NCBI GenBank assembly: GCA_963921825.1
Contig: OY997594.1
Location: forward strand, 33,524,956 to 33,588,955
Length of the DNA: 64,000 nt
Origin: Erodium maritimum
Lineage: Eukaryota; Streptophyta; Magnoliopsida; Geraniales; Geraniaceae
Direction: 5' to 3'
Shown here: piece after piece, positions 11,573-21,589 of the stretch
Numbering within the stretch: position 1 is the stretch's first letter
How the letters are laid out: each line of letters begins with the position of its first letter
Translations under genes and position numbers: made by a program
Notes under the pieces: generated by a model
The model's database searches: none
Told to the model about the DNA's origin: nothing
The model's input: the letters and a program-made list of their open reading frames with translations, nothing else

Positions 11573-12756
11573 AGAATCATCATCTGTTGGGTCGACATCC
11601 GGTGGTGGGGGTTGTCGTCGAAGATCATCAATTTGGGCTTTAAGGGTGGATATGAATTGTCGCAGTTCGGACTTGAAAAACCTATGGTCTACCATACCCT
11701 CTTTGTCGTAGGAAGATGTATCCGCCCCCAACAGGGACTTGTAGGTGGCGAGGTTTTCTTCCCACTATTGGGTTAATCTTTGTATCAGGCGATGCCTTTC
11801 TACATGTTGTTCGCCACGTGAACGTTCAGCCTCACCCTGTGAACGTTCCAGCTCGGCGAAGGCAGACATTTGGGCCGTGAGGACGGTCCCCTTCTTTGCG
11901 GCCTTCGCTGCCTTCTTCCCTTGCGGTCGGCGAGGGGGACTTGGGGCGGCCTCAGGGGATGGGGGTTTGTCGCTGAGAGGGACCTGAGTCCCCTCGTAGT
12001 TGTCGCTTCCTCCCCATTCTAGTGGTTGGGACTCACCACTGAGATGTGTGCCCTCCTCCCCTGTGCTTGTGGGTGGGGTTTAGCTGTAAGCCCCAACCTC
12101 ATCCAACCGCTGTCGTTGTTGGCGTACTTGACGACAGACATTTCCCATTGTGCCCTCCTGGGCAGTGAACTTCGTATTTCCCTCGAGCCTCTCCACCCAA
12201 TGATCCAGGTCGAACTTTAGTGGGTGGTCTCTCACCACTTTCCCTGCCTGCTCCCACATTTCCTTCGCACGTTTCATGTGCTCTTCCTGGTTGGCGCCGC
12301 TCGGTTTCTCTTCCTTGGACCTCTTCAAATAGCCGAGGAACCTCTTTGTCTGAGAGGAACCTCTGCCCCAACGTTTCTTGATAGCTTCCCAGCGTCGCTC
12401 TGGGAAACCTCCCTTCGAGTTGTATTTCTTCGTAACTTCGCACTAGAATGTGGTGCCGTTTGAGAGCTGCCCTTGATGGCGTCTTTCGTAGTACTCAACC
12501 AGCAAGTTATGAGGTGGTGGTCCTCCTGCTTGCTGAATGTCCGGCCATCCGGGTCTGGTTCTTGGGGTTGGCCTCGGGGTTGGGCTCGGGCAGGGGCAGG
12601 GGCTCGGGCTCGTCATTGGGAAGGTCCGGCGGAGGATGGTTGGGGGGTTTGTACGTCAGGTAGTAGGTGCCCCTCGTAGTTGTAGAATTGGGTTGACATC
12701 GAGAACCCTTGCGGGGGCATCCCATACGGTGGCGTCTGGAACCCTTGTGGGTACAT
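11573..12756 (-). pseudogene. Harbinger ORF1 pseudogene in element 2
   Basis: Reading the minus strand, a Pro/Gly/Gln-rich N-terminus (MYPQGFQTPPYGMPPQGF) is followed by KQEDHHLITCW, a degenerate SANT region. A NAM-associated segment in changing frames includes KKRWGR-like and GLQ-less spacing. KRSKEEKPSGANQEEHMKRA then leads to a C-terminal part with RPQGKKAAKAAKKG. The end is a coiled coil LRQFISTLKAQIDDLRRQ before the stop at 11573. That C-terminal signature is shared with the ORF1 at 35761-40308, which ends IAKLQKQIDDLQG. Several frameshifts and stops interrupt it. The exact start is uncertain. Confidence 0.6.
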
Positions 12757-13199
12757 ACCAAACTGTGATCACACCTGAAACCCTGGCGCCATTTGAAATT
12801 GGGGACAGTATTGGCCTATTACAAAAAATTAATACAATAAATTAATTAACAAAGCATTAATAATATAAATTACTAAAAAAATGAATATAATGCATTAATA
12901 CAATAAATTAATTAACCAAATTACGTTACATAAATAATAAGTTTGCACTTACCTGAACACGACCCCGGTTGCGAGTTTGGGGAGTAGTCGCGATTGCCCG
13001 TTAGAATGTCTCCGAAACCTCGTGCCAGTTCGTCCTCGGTGAATCCTACTTCGTCACCAGCTGAATGTACACGAGACCCAGCGTCGCCCGAAATTTTTCA
13101 CGTGAATAATTGAAACGAGAGAGGAGAATTTGGGAAGATGAGAGTGAAGTTGGAGAGTGAAAGTATAGAGTGGCGTGGAAAAAATGAGAGTGAAGATGG

Positions 13200-13210
13200 G
13201 TATTTATAGG
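13200..13210 (-). promoter_or_regulatory. TATA box, element 2 ORF1
   Basis: Minus strand reads cctataaata followed by ccc, the same core promoter as the other Harbinger genes in the window. Confidence 0.5.
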
Positions 13211-13680
13211 GGTTTTTTTGCTGATTTTTGAATTAAAAAAAAATAGCCGTTAGTTACCGTTGCCAACGGTCGGGACACGTGGCGGCACCACAGGCTGCCA
13301 GCGCAGCGAGGGCGCGCGGAGCGCGGGAGCGGCCAGCGGCCACCGATCGGGGAGCGCGGAACGCGGCGCGGAGAGCGGGGGCGCGTTTTTGGGGAGCGGG
13401 ATCGCGTTTTTCGCGCTCTACAACGTAACGGCCCGCGGTCCTCGACCCGGGCGCGCGCAGAGCTGGACGCGGGTGCGATCCGTTGTACGTGCTCTTAGGA
13501 CATCTACCGGAACACAAACAAAACTTGAGTTTTTTTGTTTTTTTTTTCAGCATTTCGTCGTACACAAGTGTCCAAATTGAAATGTGTGGCCGTTAAGCAA
13601 ACAAAATTTTCCGGGAAACACACGTCTGAGGATATGCCACAACTGCCAGTTCCTCACCAACCACAGATCATCAAATATCT

Positions 13681-13710
13681 TTCTTCTTCTTCTTCTTCTT
13701 CTTCTTCTTC
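13681..13710. repeat. (TTC)10 microsatellite in the hydrolase leader
   Basis: Ten TTC triplets about 70 bp upstream of the hydrolase ATG. TTC runs are common in plant 5' leaders. Confidence 0.9.
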
Positions 13711-13782
13711 ACCATCCTCATTGCTTCCCCAGTAGTTCCTCTGTAACCATTTCTCGAGGGTTGAAAAGGGTTCTCCGATTCT

Positions 13783-16700
13783 ATGCCGTCTTCTTCATGT
13801 GCCGTCTCTCCCTCCGCCAGAACAGAGTTCTTCAACCCTCTCCACTCCAGATTCATCGCCCCTTCTAGATTTTTCAATCCCACTAACAGTAAGCTCTAAC
13901 TCCTTCGGTTTTTGTACTCAACTGCGTTGTTGGGACTTGGGTTGTTTTCTAAATGTTCGATTTTGTGACCCTCTTGAAGGAAGCAGATGCGAATTGAGTA
14001 GGAGAGGTTTTTCTCTCAAGGGCATTGTGGCGTCCGGAGCTTCAGTAATTGGAGCTTCTTTGACTTCTGAGCCTGCTCAAGGTCCGTCACTTTCACTTTT
14101 TAGAGGGGTTTCATTTGGAAGCTCGAATCCATGGTGCTTTAAGCTATAAATGTCAAATGAGATGCATGTATTGATGGCCATGTGAACTATAGTAAGTCTA
14201 ATAGCCATTGGAAAATCATTCTGCTAAATTTGGACTTTTGAAGAGAATGAAAGTGCTTAGTTGCTGATTTAGTACTGTGTTTTAGTTTACTACTTCAAGT
14301 ATTTTGATGTTTGAGTCATATGATTGTGTGTTAGGATGGAAATAAAGGTTACTTTGATATTGAAGTATCAGCTTTTGGTAGGTTTTAGTCTCTCAACTAT
14401 TCATAAACCAAGTTAGTTTTGAAGTATTTATTGTTGGGTCAATTTAGTACCTTTAGTAACATCTCTATCAAATTGTTCATAATTTATTTGAAGTGGACAT
14501 AAAATAATATCAATTTTTTGTTTCTAATACATATATGACATGACATGGTATGGTATGGTATGGTATGGATAAAAAGAGCACAGACTGCCATGTCTCTTTC
14601 ATTCATTCATACCATGCCTTGTTAGCATCTTTGTGGAAAAACTTATACAAATTATTTATTGTTTTTGCTACGTGAGGTATACTAAGTTTAACGGGTGACA
14701 ATGAGAGTGGCTAAGTTGGTCCAACAATTAATGCTTCGGGATCAGATTGACTTATTAATAGTTCAAAACTACATCGTCAAAAGAATTGATAGTTTAAGGA
14801 CCAAGCTAACCTTTTTCCATTTATGTTTGTGAAAATTGATTAATAGGATTATTTCTGTAGGGATGGAGAGGTTACCCTTCAAGGCAGACGGGTACAACTT
14901 CTGGAATTGGCGGGGATATAAGATACATTATGTGGTAGAAGGAGAAGGGTTACCAGTTGTTCTTATTCATGGGTTTGGTGCTTCTGCATTTCATTGGAGG
15001 TTAGTCATATACTATTGGAGTTATCTAGGAGACTGTTACTTAGAAGCCATGTTAATCATTTAAAACTAATTCTTGCTACTCAAACATTAAACCGCCTCGT
15101 ATTACAGGAATGCAATTGCTCTTTAGAGTACCTGAGTACGCTCGAAATACATGATATGTGATTTTGGCTGGACCCTCCTCTACCAGCACACATTTCCATA
15201 CTTTGTCAAATCCTCTAGAACGATTCATTAGGGGCATCATATCTTATGACTTTACATTTACAGCCCAGCATTAAGTGTCAAACTATCACTGGCCGTATAG
15301 AAAACCTATAAATAATCATTTTTATATATTGTACAGCTCTTATCTGTCTCGAAGTTATGATGCGGACATTTCTTTCCTCGCGTGTACAGGTACAACATAC
15401 CTGAGTTGGCCAAAGGATATAAGGTGTATGCTATTGATTTGCTAGGTTTTGGATGGAGTGAGAAAGCGCTCATTGACTATGATGCCTTGATATGGAGGGA
15501 CCAAGTAGTGGATTTTGTGAAGGAGGTTGTTAAAGAGCCAGCGGTATTAGTTGGAAATAGGTAAACTAATGAGAAGTGGGTATTTTTATTTATTTATTTA
15601 TTTATATGTCATGATTCAAAGACACTAGCAGGTTCAATACATTTTTTTATATTCCCAACTGGATTTTAGCATCTCAAGTAATTTACTTTGTTTTTCCAGC
15701 CTCGGAGGATTTACTGCTTTGGTTTCCGCAGAGGGGTTGGGTGAGCAAGTTGTTGGAGTTGCACTGCTAAATTCTGCAGGACAGTTCGGAAACCCAAATG
15801 CCAAAATTGATGAACCTGAAGAAACAATTCTGCAGAAGTATTTCCTAAAACCGTTGAAAGAAGTTTTTCAGCGTGTAGTTATTGGGTTTTTGTTTTGGCA
15901 AGCAAAGCAACCTGCTCGCGTTGAATCTGTCCTAAAGAGCGTAAGTCACATGCTGTTCTTCATTATTCTTCTGATCTTTGTTTCACATGCAAGCGCTTAT
16001 GTGCGGCATTTTTTGCATTCTGTGTTCTCCAAGTGGTCTTCGATTTAGTAGTGCTACGTCATTTCTATGTTTCGTTTGATGATCAATACATTTTCTGTCA
16101 AGACAGGTATATATAAATACCTCAAATGTGGATGATTATCTGGTGGAGTCAATAACAAGCCCAGCATCTGACCCTAAAGCGGGTGAAGTTTACTACAGGT
16201 ATTTTTGCAAGTCCTTCCATACACTTTATTTTAACTCAAATCAATTAGTTCTGTACTGCAACTAATTAACTTCCGTAAAATAAATTGCTTTTGACCACGC
16301 AGCCCCGTCTACAACCATATTCTTGATCATCTCCTTTAAAATATGCACTATATCTTTCATGCAATGTGAACTGAAAATCTGTTCAATAATCATTTCCTTC
16401 GTACTCTGTTTTTTTTGGATAAGCTCGAAAAGTTTTATTTAGAAAAAAGTTAGATCCAAAGAGAATCTAATTAAAAGCAACCATTACAAGGAAGCTCTCA
16501 AAAAGAGCTGCGGGAACAAAACCCGAAACAAAAAACCAAAATGAGTCATTACATCAACCATCAGTGACCGTGACCCACTCTTCACCTTCCAAAATCAAGT
16601 TCGGATCATCAAAAGCTTTTGCTGAATCAGCTAGCTGAGCGGCTTCAGTTTGTAAAATCTGCTTCCCAACGTCCACAGAATTTACAAGTCTCTCACGACC

Positions 16701-19700
16701 CAAAGAACGAGCTGGTTTAATTTCAGCAGTATAGTAATCCGCTAAAAAATTTGGAGGCCAACTCTATCGACTTGAAGATCTAGACGGCGCCTGCTTCGAA
16801 GGACGACCCTTAGACGGAGGCTTAAACTTCGGAGGTTGAAGAAACACCTCCTTCCACGGACTACTCTGATGAACCTCGATAGGTACGAAGGCATGAACCG
16901 AAGTGGTTGGATCTCGATTTTATTACCCTGGTCCGAAACTTCCACAGCTAAACCACCCTCGTTAGAGACTTCGGATACCTCTGTAGCGTTTTCCCCCACA
17001 ACAGGCCTAGACACCTGAGCCACTGGCTCGTTAAGTGAGCCCAACCCAAACCTAGCCTCAACTTGCTCACTAAGCTCTTGATCCGAACCGTATCTTACCA
17101 ATTCAGACTGGACAATTGGTTCAAGTCCAACAGATAAGCTTGTCGTGCCAGATTGAAAAAGAGTCCTAAATTCCTGAAACGGCCCAACATCAACGACATC
17201 GTCTTCTCCACGAAACTCACGAACGTTGCCAGCAGAAGAACGTATCGCACCGTGATCCACGCAATCCGATACTACGTCATCGATGGCAATTCAAAAATCC
17301 GAGGATGAAGAAAGATTCTGAGAAGACAGATCATCCCGCAACTCCTCCGAGTGACTAACCCCCACCTCTGACGAATCCGGAAAGGCCATGGGATGATGCT
17401 CGTGACCTGCAACACCGAACTCACTGTCAACTGGAACAATTGGATCGGAGCTCATAACCTGCACCACCGAACTCGGGACAACTTTTCGACGACGAGCAAT
17501 GACAACGAGTAAAACGTGCTCATTGATTTTAAACTCATTCAAACTAGCAACAGCCTAATTCGCCCCATCCTTCTCTCGAAATCGAATGAATCCATAATAC
17601 TTATCGGAGTGATTGGGCCGATGAAAAGTAGAAGAAGAAACAATTTCGCCAAAAGGTTGAAAAACGTTCTGAACCCAATCATCGTATGAACGACAAGTTA
17701 CACACAAACACTTCATCTTCCTGGAGACTAGCTGACCTACGTTTATGCGATACTTTGTTTTTCGAAGATTTCGGCATGATGATATCACCTCTCGACTGAG
17801 GCTCTTTATCGAACTCGTTAGTCCCAAGCATGTCGCTAAGCACTGTCACCACCCTTTGAATTGACTCCTGGACAGAAGATCCACCATTCTCTGCATTGGA
17901 CGACCTTGCCCCGATCAACAATGTTGGGTTTGACCTTTCCCGGATGGGAAGACACCCGTTTACCTCCAGAACTCGACGAGCACGCTCATGATTGGTTTTA
18001 GAGACAACCTTTAACTCCAATGATTCTGACAACAAAGTACAATAGTCCTTGTACAAGGACAACACAACAGAGCAAAAGGAGAGGAAAGGAACTGACTCTA
18101 CGACCCCCTGTACCCCGGAGTTGCGAACCTTCCATGAAGGGTTCCGCCCAAGTCTCATAGGAGGAGAGTTATACTTCTTTGTACACTGTTGATTATTAAG
18201 AATGAAGGATCCCTATCATCAAAATAGCCTGTTGTTGATTACTAAGAATGAAGGATCCACCTTTCACCTATTACTAAATCCTAACTCAGTCAACTATTGG
18301 TGAATAAACAGCTCTCTTCTACCTACAGGTGAGGTCCTCTCTACCCTAACTAGGGTTTTTGCCGCCACCGCCGTCCACCACGCCAATACCACACCGTCGT
18401 CCTCTTCACCTCTGTCGTCATCTCCACACTCACTCTCTTGTTTAGCCTGCTATCACTCCACTACCACCAGAGATGGTACCCCCTGTTTCACGCCGTGACC
18501 ATGGTGAAGCGCATCCTTGGGTGCCATGGCCGTTAGGGAACTCCCCCCGGCCTCGACCCTTCATGCTTGGCCAGCCCATGCCGCTTCTGGCCGCGTACCA
18601 CCGGAAAGGATGGCCCATGCAGGGAGAAGATCGGGATCTGTGGTGGTCGTACCCGCCGCCCTGGAACAGATCACCGTTGATGGAGCCGGACCGGGATGGG
18701 TGGCCCATGCAGGGAGAAGCCCCGGATCCGTGGTGGCCGTACCCGCCGCCCTGGACCAGAGTATCGCCGATGGAGTCGGCCCGGCTCCTCGAAGCCAGCC
18801 ACTGGAACCACCGTCCGCGACCGGATTGGCACCAGACGGTCCATCGCCAGGACATCCATCGCCAGGGCCTGGCCCCCGTTCCCCCACCGGAGCGTCCCGA
18901 TCCAATGCCGTCCCTGTTTCAGTCGCCTCGGATGCCATGGCCGCCGGCACCATCTTGGGACTCTGCAAGCCCTAGGGTGCAGGCAAACCCTAGGGTGCAT
19001 GCAAACCCTAGGGGACATGTAAGTCCGGGGGACCATGGTATCCCGTCGAGGGTATTGGGCCCGAATTCAGGGGTCTCCAAACGACATGAAGGGGTGTCAG
19101 CAAGGCCCAGACCGTGATCGCCGATCAGCACGAGGGATAACTCCCCAAACCCTAGGCTGCATGGGAGCCCAAAGCCCCGGGTGAATCGTTATGCACTGAG
19201 CGACTCACCTTTGGTCCGTTGGGGGATTCTAAGATTCACTACTGTCATTGGACCCAGACCCGGGAAGATCAAGACAGGACACAAGCCAGCGGTCCCGGAG
19301 GTACCACCTGAGCCTTTGATGCCGCCAGATACCACGAAACAGGAACAAGAAAGGGAGGTAAGCCCGGGGGGCTATAATCCCCCGGGGGGCTATAATCCCC
19401 CGGGGGGCTATAATCCCCCGGGGGATGAATGATTCCCCACGGCGGGAGTGGGAAGGACCGTCGGGGGCCTATACCCACAGACCCGGGACAACTGCAGCCG
19501 GGAGGTCTCAGGGGATCCGCAGTCAAGGCTACATTTCAATCTATTTTCATTTCTTTAGGTCGAATAATATATTGGCTAGTTAGGTTTAATTTTGTGCTTT
19601 ATTTCTTGTTGGAAACGTTGGATCGAGGAACTCCTGAGTTCGGATCTGCGAAACAAAGCAGACTATATGTATGGAACCATGTGCGCCCGACGGGCCACAG

Positions 19701-20555
19701 CTGGTTGAGACAGAAAGCTGGTATCCGGGACTGTTATGTCCCTCCTTGTAAGCATGACATGAAATTGTAATACAACTCCTTTCCCGTTTCAAAAAAGAAT
19801 GAAGGATCCCTATTATTAAAATAGCCTATTATTCAAGTGGTGAAACGCTTGAACTTAGGTCTTGGTAACCAGGCTTCAAGTTCCTGCAGCAGTATTCTCA
19901 CCTATCTTTATAATCGCTCCAACTCTAGTTGGGCCTCCCTATTTATGAACCCTTGTTGAGCTCCGTCCAACACATGTTGGGCCTTTCTCACTTCCAACTC
20001 ATGTTGGGCTTCTCTCTCAAAAGGCAGGGTCAAGTGGCAATATAGAGCTCCTTTCTAAATAAAGGTGACTCTTAAACTCTTGATACATCAATCTTAATAA
20101 TTAAGAATCAAGTCTGTAGCGCTCCTTTGTCTCTCCATAAGTAAGGTTGATTGCTACCTTTACTTGGTATGGAATTCATCACAAAAATAAAATAAAATGG
20201 GCTGTGGAGATGGAGTGGCTTGGGTAACACGTTCAGTTTCTGCATCTCATTCATGAAGTTGTCTTATTTGGTCATGTGCAGATTAATGTCAAGGTTTATG
20301 TCAAACCAGAGCAAGTACACTCTAGACAGCGTATTAAGTAAACTCTCGTGCCCGTTGTTGTTGCTTTGGGGGGACTTGGATCCATGGGTAGGTCCAGCAA
20401 AGGCCAACAAAATCAAAGAGTTCTATCCAAATTCGTCCATAGTGAACTTGCAGGCGGGGCACTGTCCGCATGATGAAGTTCCAGAGCTTGTGAACAAGGC
20501 CATGGTGGACTGGTTGTCTACTCTAAAAGCAGAACCTTCTCTGCAAACAGTTTGA
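13783..20555 (+). CDS. Chloroplast-type alpha/beta hydrolase, 6 exons
   Basis: Serine hydrolase of the alpha/beta fold, resembling the plant plastid family that includes Arabidopsis At4g36530. The substrate is unknown. Exons by GT-AG joins and phase: 13783-14081, 14861-14999, 15390-15560, 15700-15940, 16107-16198, 20282-20555. Visible motifs are the oxyanion-loop LPVVLIHGFGASAFHWR, the nucleophile elbow VGNSLGG (Ser split across exons 3/4), WGDLDPWVG (acid) and AGHCPHDE (catalytic His). The Ser-rich N-terminus (MPSSSCAVSPSARTEF) looks like a transit peptide. In exon 1 that frame meets TAA at 13897-13899, while the continuation (NSFGFCTQLR...) lies one frame over. One extra T near 13895-13897 would explain this, as would a 92-nt intron from GT at 13889. 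Intron 5 is 4,083 bp because LINEs inserted. Confidence 0.9.
16409..18174 (-). mobile_element. LINE (RRM-type ORF1), ORF2 absent, in hydrolase intron
   Basis: Minus-strand non-LTR element. Its A-tail appears as the T-run at 16409-16416, preceded (complement) by a typical 3' UTR. ORF1 with an RNA-recognition motif begins 16 bp from the 5' end. The flanks tccttcgtactctg (16395-16408) and ttctttgtacactg (18175-18188) match at 11 of 14 positions, a plausible aged target duplication. ORF1 stops at 16742 and only about 330 bp of 3' UTR follows, so the endonuclease/RT ORF is missing. Confidence 0.7.
16742..18158 (-). pseudogene. LINE ORF1 with RRM domain, broken
   Basis: RNA-binding ORF1 of the plant LINE type with an RRM (as in BNR-type LINEs). 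The ATG at 18158 opens a basic N-terminus. EDEVFVCNLSFIR then gives RNP-2, and after a one-base shift near 17695 DDWVQNVFQPFGEIV and KYYGFIRFREKDGAN give RNP-1. A TAG at about 17555 interrupts the RRM end (AVASLNEFKINEHVLLVVIA follows in the same frame), and another stop lies at 17291. The long acidic C-terminus (GEDDVVDVGPFQEF...) runs to 16742. From 17827 down to 16742 the frame is constant apart from the stops. Confidence 0.75.
18198..18258. repeat. 46-bp duplication split by LINE insertion
   Basis: aagaatgaaggatcc occurs at 18198-18212, 18244-18258 and 19795-19809. The last two copies are the target duplication of the element at 18259-19794. The first copy and its following sequence (ctatcatcaaaatagcct) match 19795 onward (ctattattaaaatagcct), so a 46-bp tandem duplication existed before the insertion. 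Confidence 0.8.
18473..19432 (+). pseudogene. Pro/Trp-rich ORF of the 18259 retroposon
   Basis: The ATG at 18473 opens a frame of about 320 codons with a single in-frame TGA at 19115-19117. The product is rich in Pro, Trp and Arg, with two copies of GWPMQGE..D.WW.YPPPW (residues about 45-85). It ends in three copies of PGGYNP from the 18-bp repeat. An overlapping frame (18517-18975) also looks protein-like (VASDAMAAGTILGLCKP), so the true frame is uncertain. I do not recognise a domain. Position suggests it is the ORF1 remnant of this LINE. Confidence 0.45.
19363..19416 (+). repeat. 3 x 18-bp perfect tandem repeat
   Basis: The unit cccggggggctataatcc occurs three times without mismatch, followed by a partial fourth. 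It encodes PGGYNP repeats in the frame above. Confidence 0.95.
19810..20281 (+). other. Rest of hydrolase intron 5
   Basis: Intronic sequence with imperfect repeats of 'catgttgggc' (about 19930-20010) and no coding. It ends at the splice acceptor gtcatgtgcag before exon 6. Confidence 0.6.
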
Positions 20556-21589
20556 GGCCACATTTAAAGTATTACCACTCACTTGTGTTTATTGAGGTTT
20601 CTTCCTTATATACTTGTAAATTTGCTAGTTAAACGACTACAGCTCTACTAAGCAATGTATGCATCTGCATGTGTATGTACTAGGCAATGAGACATCATGA
20701 CTATATGGTTTTACCGTACTGTCTTCATCTCAGTGAAAGACTTTGAAAAATTTTGGAGTCACATTGATTAACTCATGTACAATGTAGAATAATAATGTTC
20801 AGAAATACCCTTGACTATTCTTATTCTCTTAAGTTGTTCTTTCGGACAGCCATGTCTTCTCCCGACCTCAGATACCTCAAATTCCTCGAGCAAAAGCATC
20901 CCTCGCAGGGTGTTCCGGCTTCTCATGCCAACAAAGACCCTGGTCTTGTGGCTCGGGGGAAAGAAAAGTTGAGGTTGATCGTTGTTTTTTCTCAACCGGT
21001 TCGCGATTAGAGATGTAGGGAGAAGGAGAAATCGGTGGAGGTGGTTGTGGCCAATTCCCTGGAGGAGCATCGGTAAGGTGCAGGTTGTTCGGTGGAGGAA
21101 GAAATGGAAGGTAGAAGAGGTGTGGGCTGTGATCTACTAGGGAACTGAATTCAGGCAACCGAACAAGATTTTCGTCCTGAACTTGCCGAATGGGGCATCA
21201 ATCAACAGAATGAATGATGTTTTCTATTCGGTAAGGGAGGTGGAGGACTGCAAGTGCCGGCCAATCCAAATTGCAGTGGTCTCGTCTTTCGTTTTGTAAG
21301 GTCTAAGGAGGATCCATATCTATAGAGGGTTACAGGGAGGAAGATTAACGCGAGGACAAGTGCAAGACACTAAGACCTCATAAATCATCTGTCAAGTTTT
21401 CGACCTCTCAAGGAGCCTGTTTTCTTAGCAGGGTCGAAATCATTGACCATTAAAGGATTGAAGGATCCAAAAATAGTTTCTTTGGTTGATAAGTGGGTTC
21501 TTGGGGTGGCAATTTCTGCTCGTTAGATGGCTGATTTGCAGGTTTTGGTGGATATGGATGGAAAGTTCAGGGTTTAAATTCTTTTTATT
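20556..21589. other. 3' flank of the hydrolase gene, no gene recognised
   Basis: This holds the probable hydrolase 3' UTR, followed by unique-looking sequence. A short open frame at 20795-21010 (MSSPDLRYLKFLEQKHPSQG) is protein-like but too short to identify. Confidence 0.4.

Larger units (their letters stand above)
11223..13494 (-). mobile_element. PIF/Harbinger-like element 2, TSD TTA
   Basis: A 2,272-bp element with ends gagcatgtacaacag (left) and gagcacgtacaacgg (right, complement). It is flanked by TTA at 11220-11222 and 13495-13497. Its left subterminal region (ggccctg.gtgaggccctg) closely resembles the right end of the transposase-bearing element at 40648-42754 read in complement, so the two belong to one family. 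It contains an ORF1-type pseudogene and no transposase. Confidence 0.8.
18259..19794 (+). mobile_element. Non-LTR retroposon, 15-bp TSD, in hydrolase intron
   Basis: Flanked by a perfect 15-bp direct repeat aagaatgaaggatcc (18244-18258 and 19795-19809). It ends in 'ttcccgtttcaaaaaa', an A-tailed LINE-like 3' end. Length is 1,536 bp. It has a GC-rich 5' half with an open frame, a 3' part of about 360 bp, and no RT or endonuclease. It lies in the same orientation as the hydrolase gene, immediately beside the minus-strand LINE 16409-18174. Confidence 0.85.
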
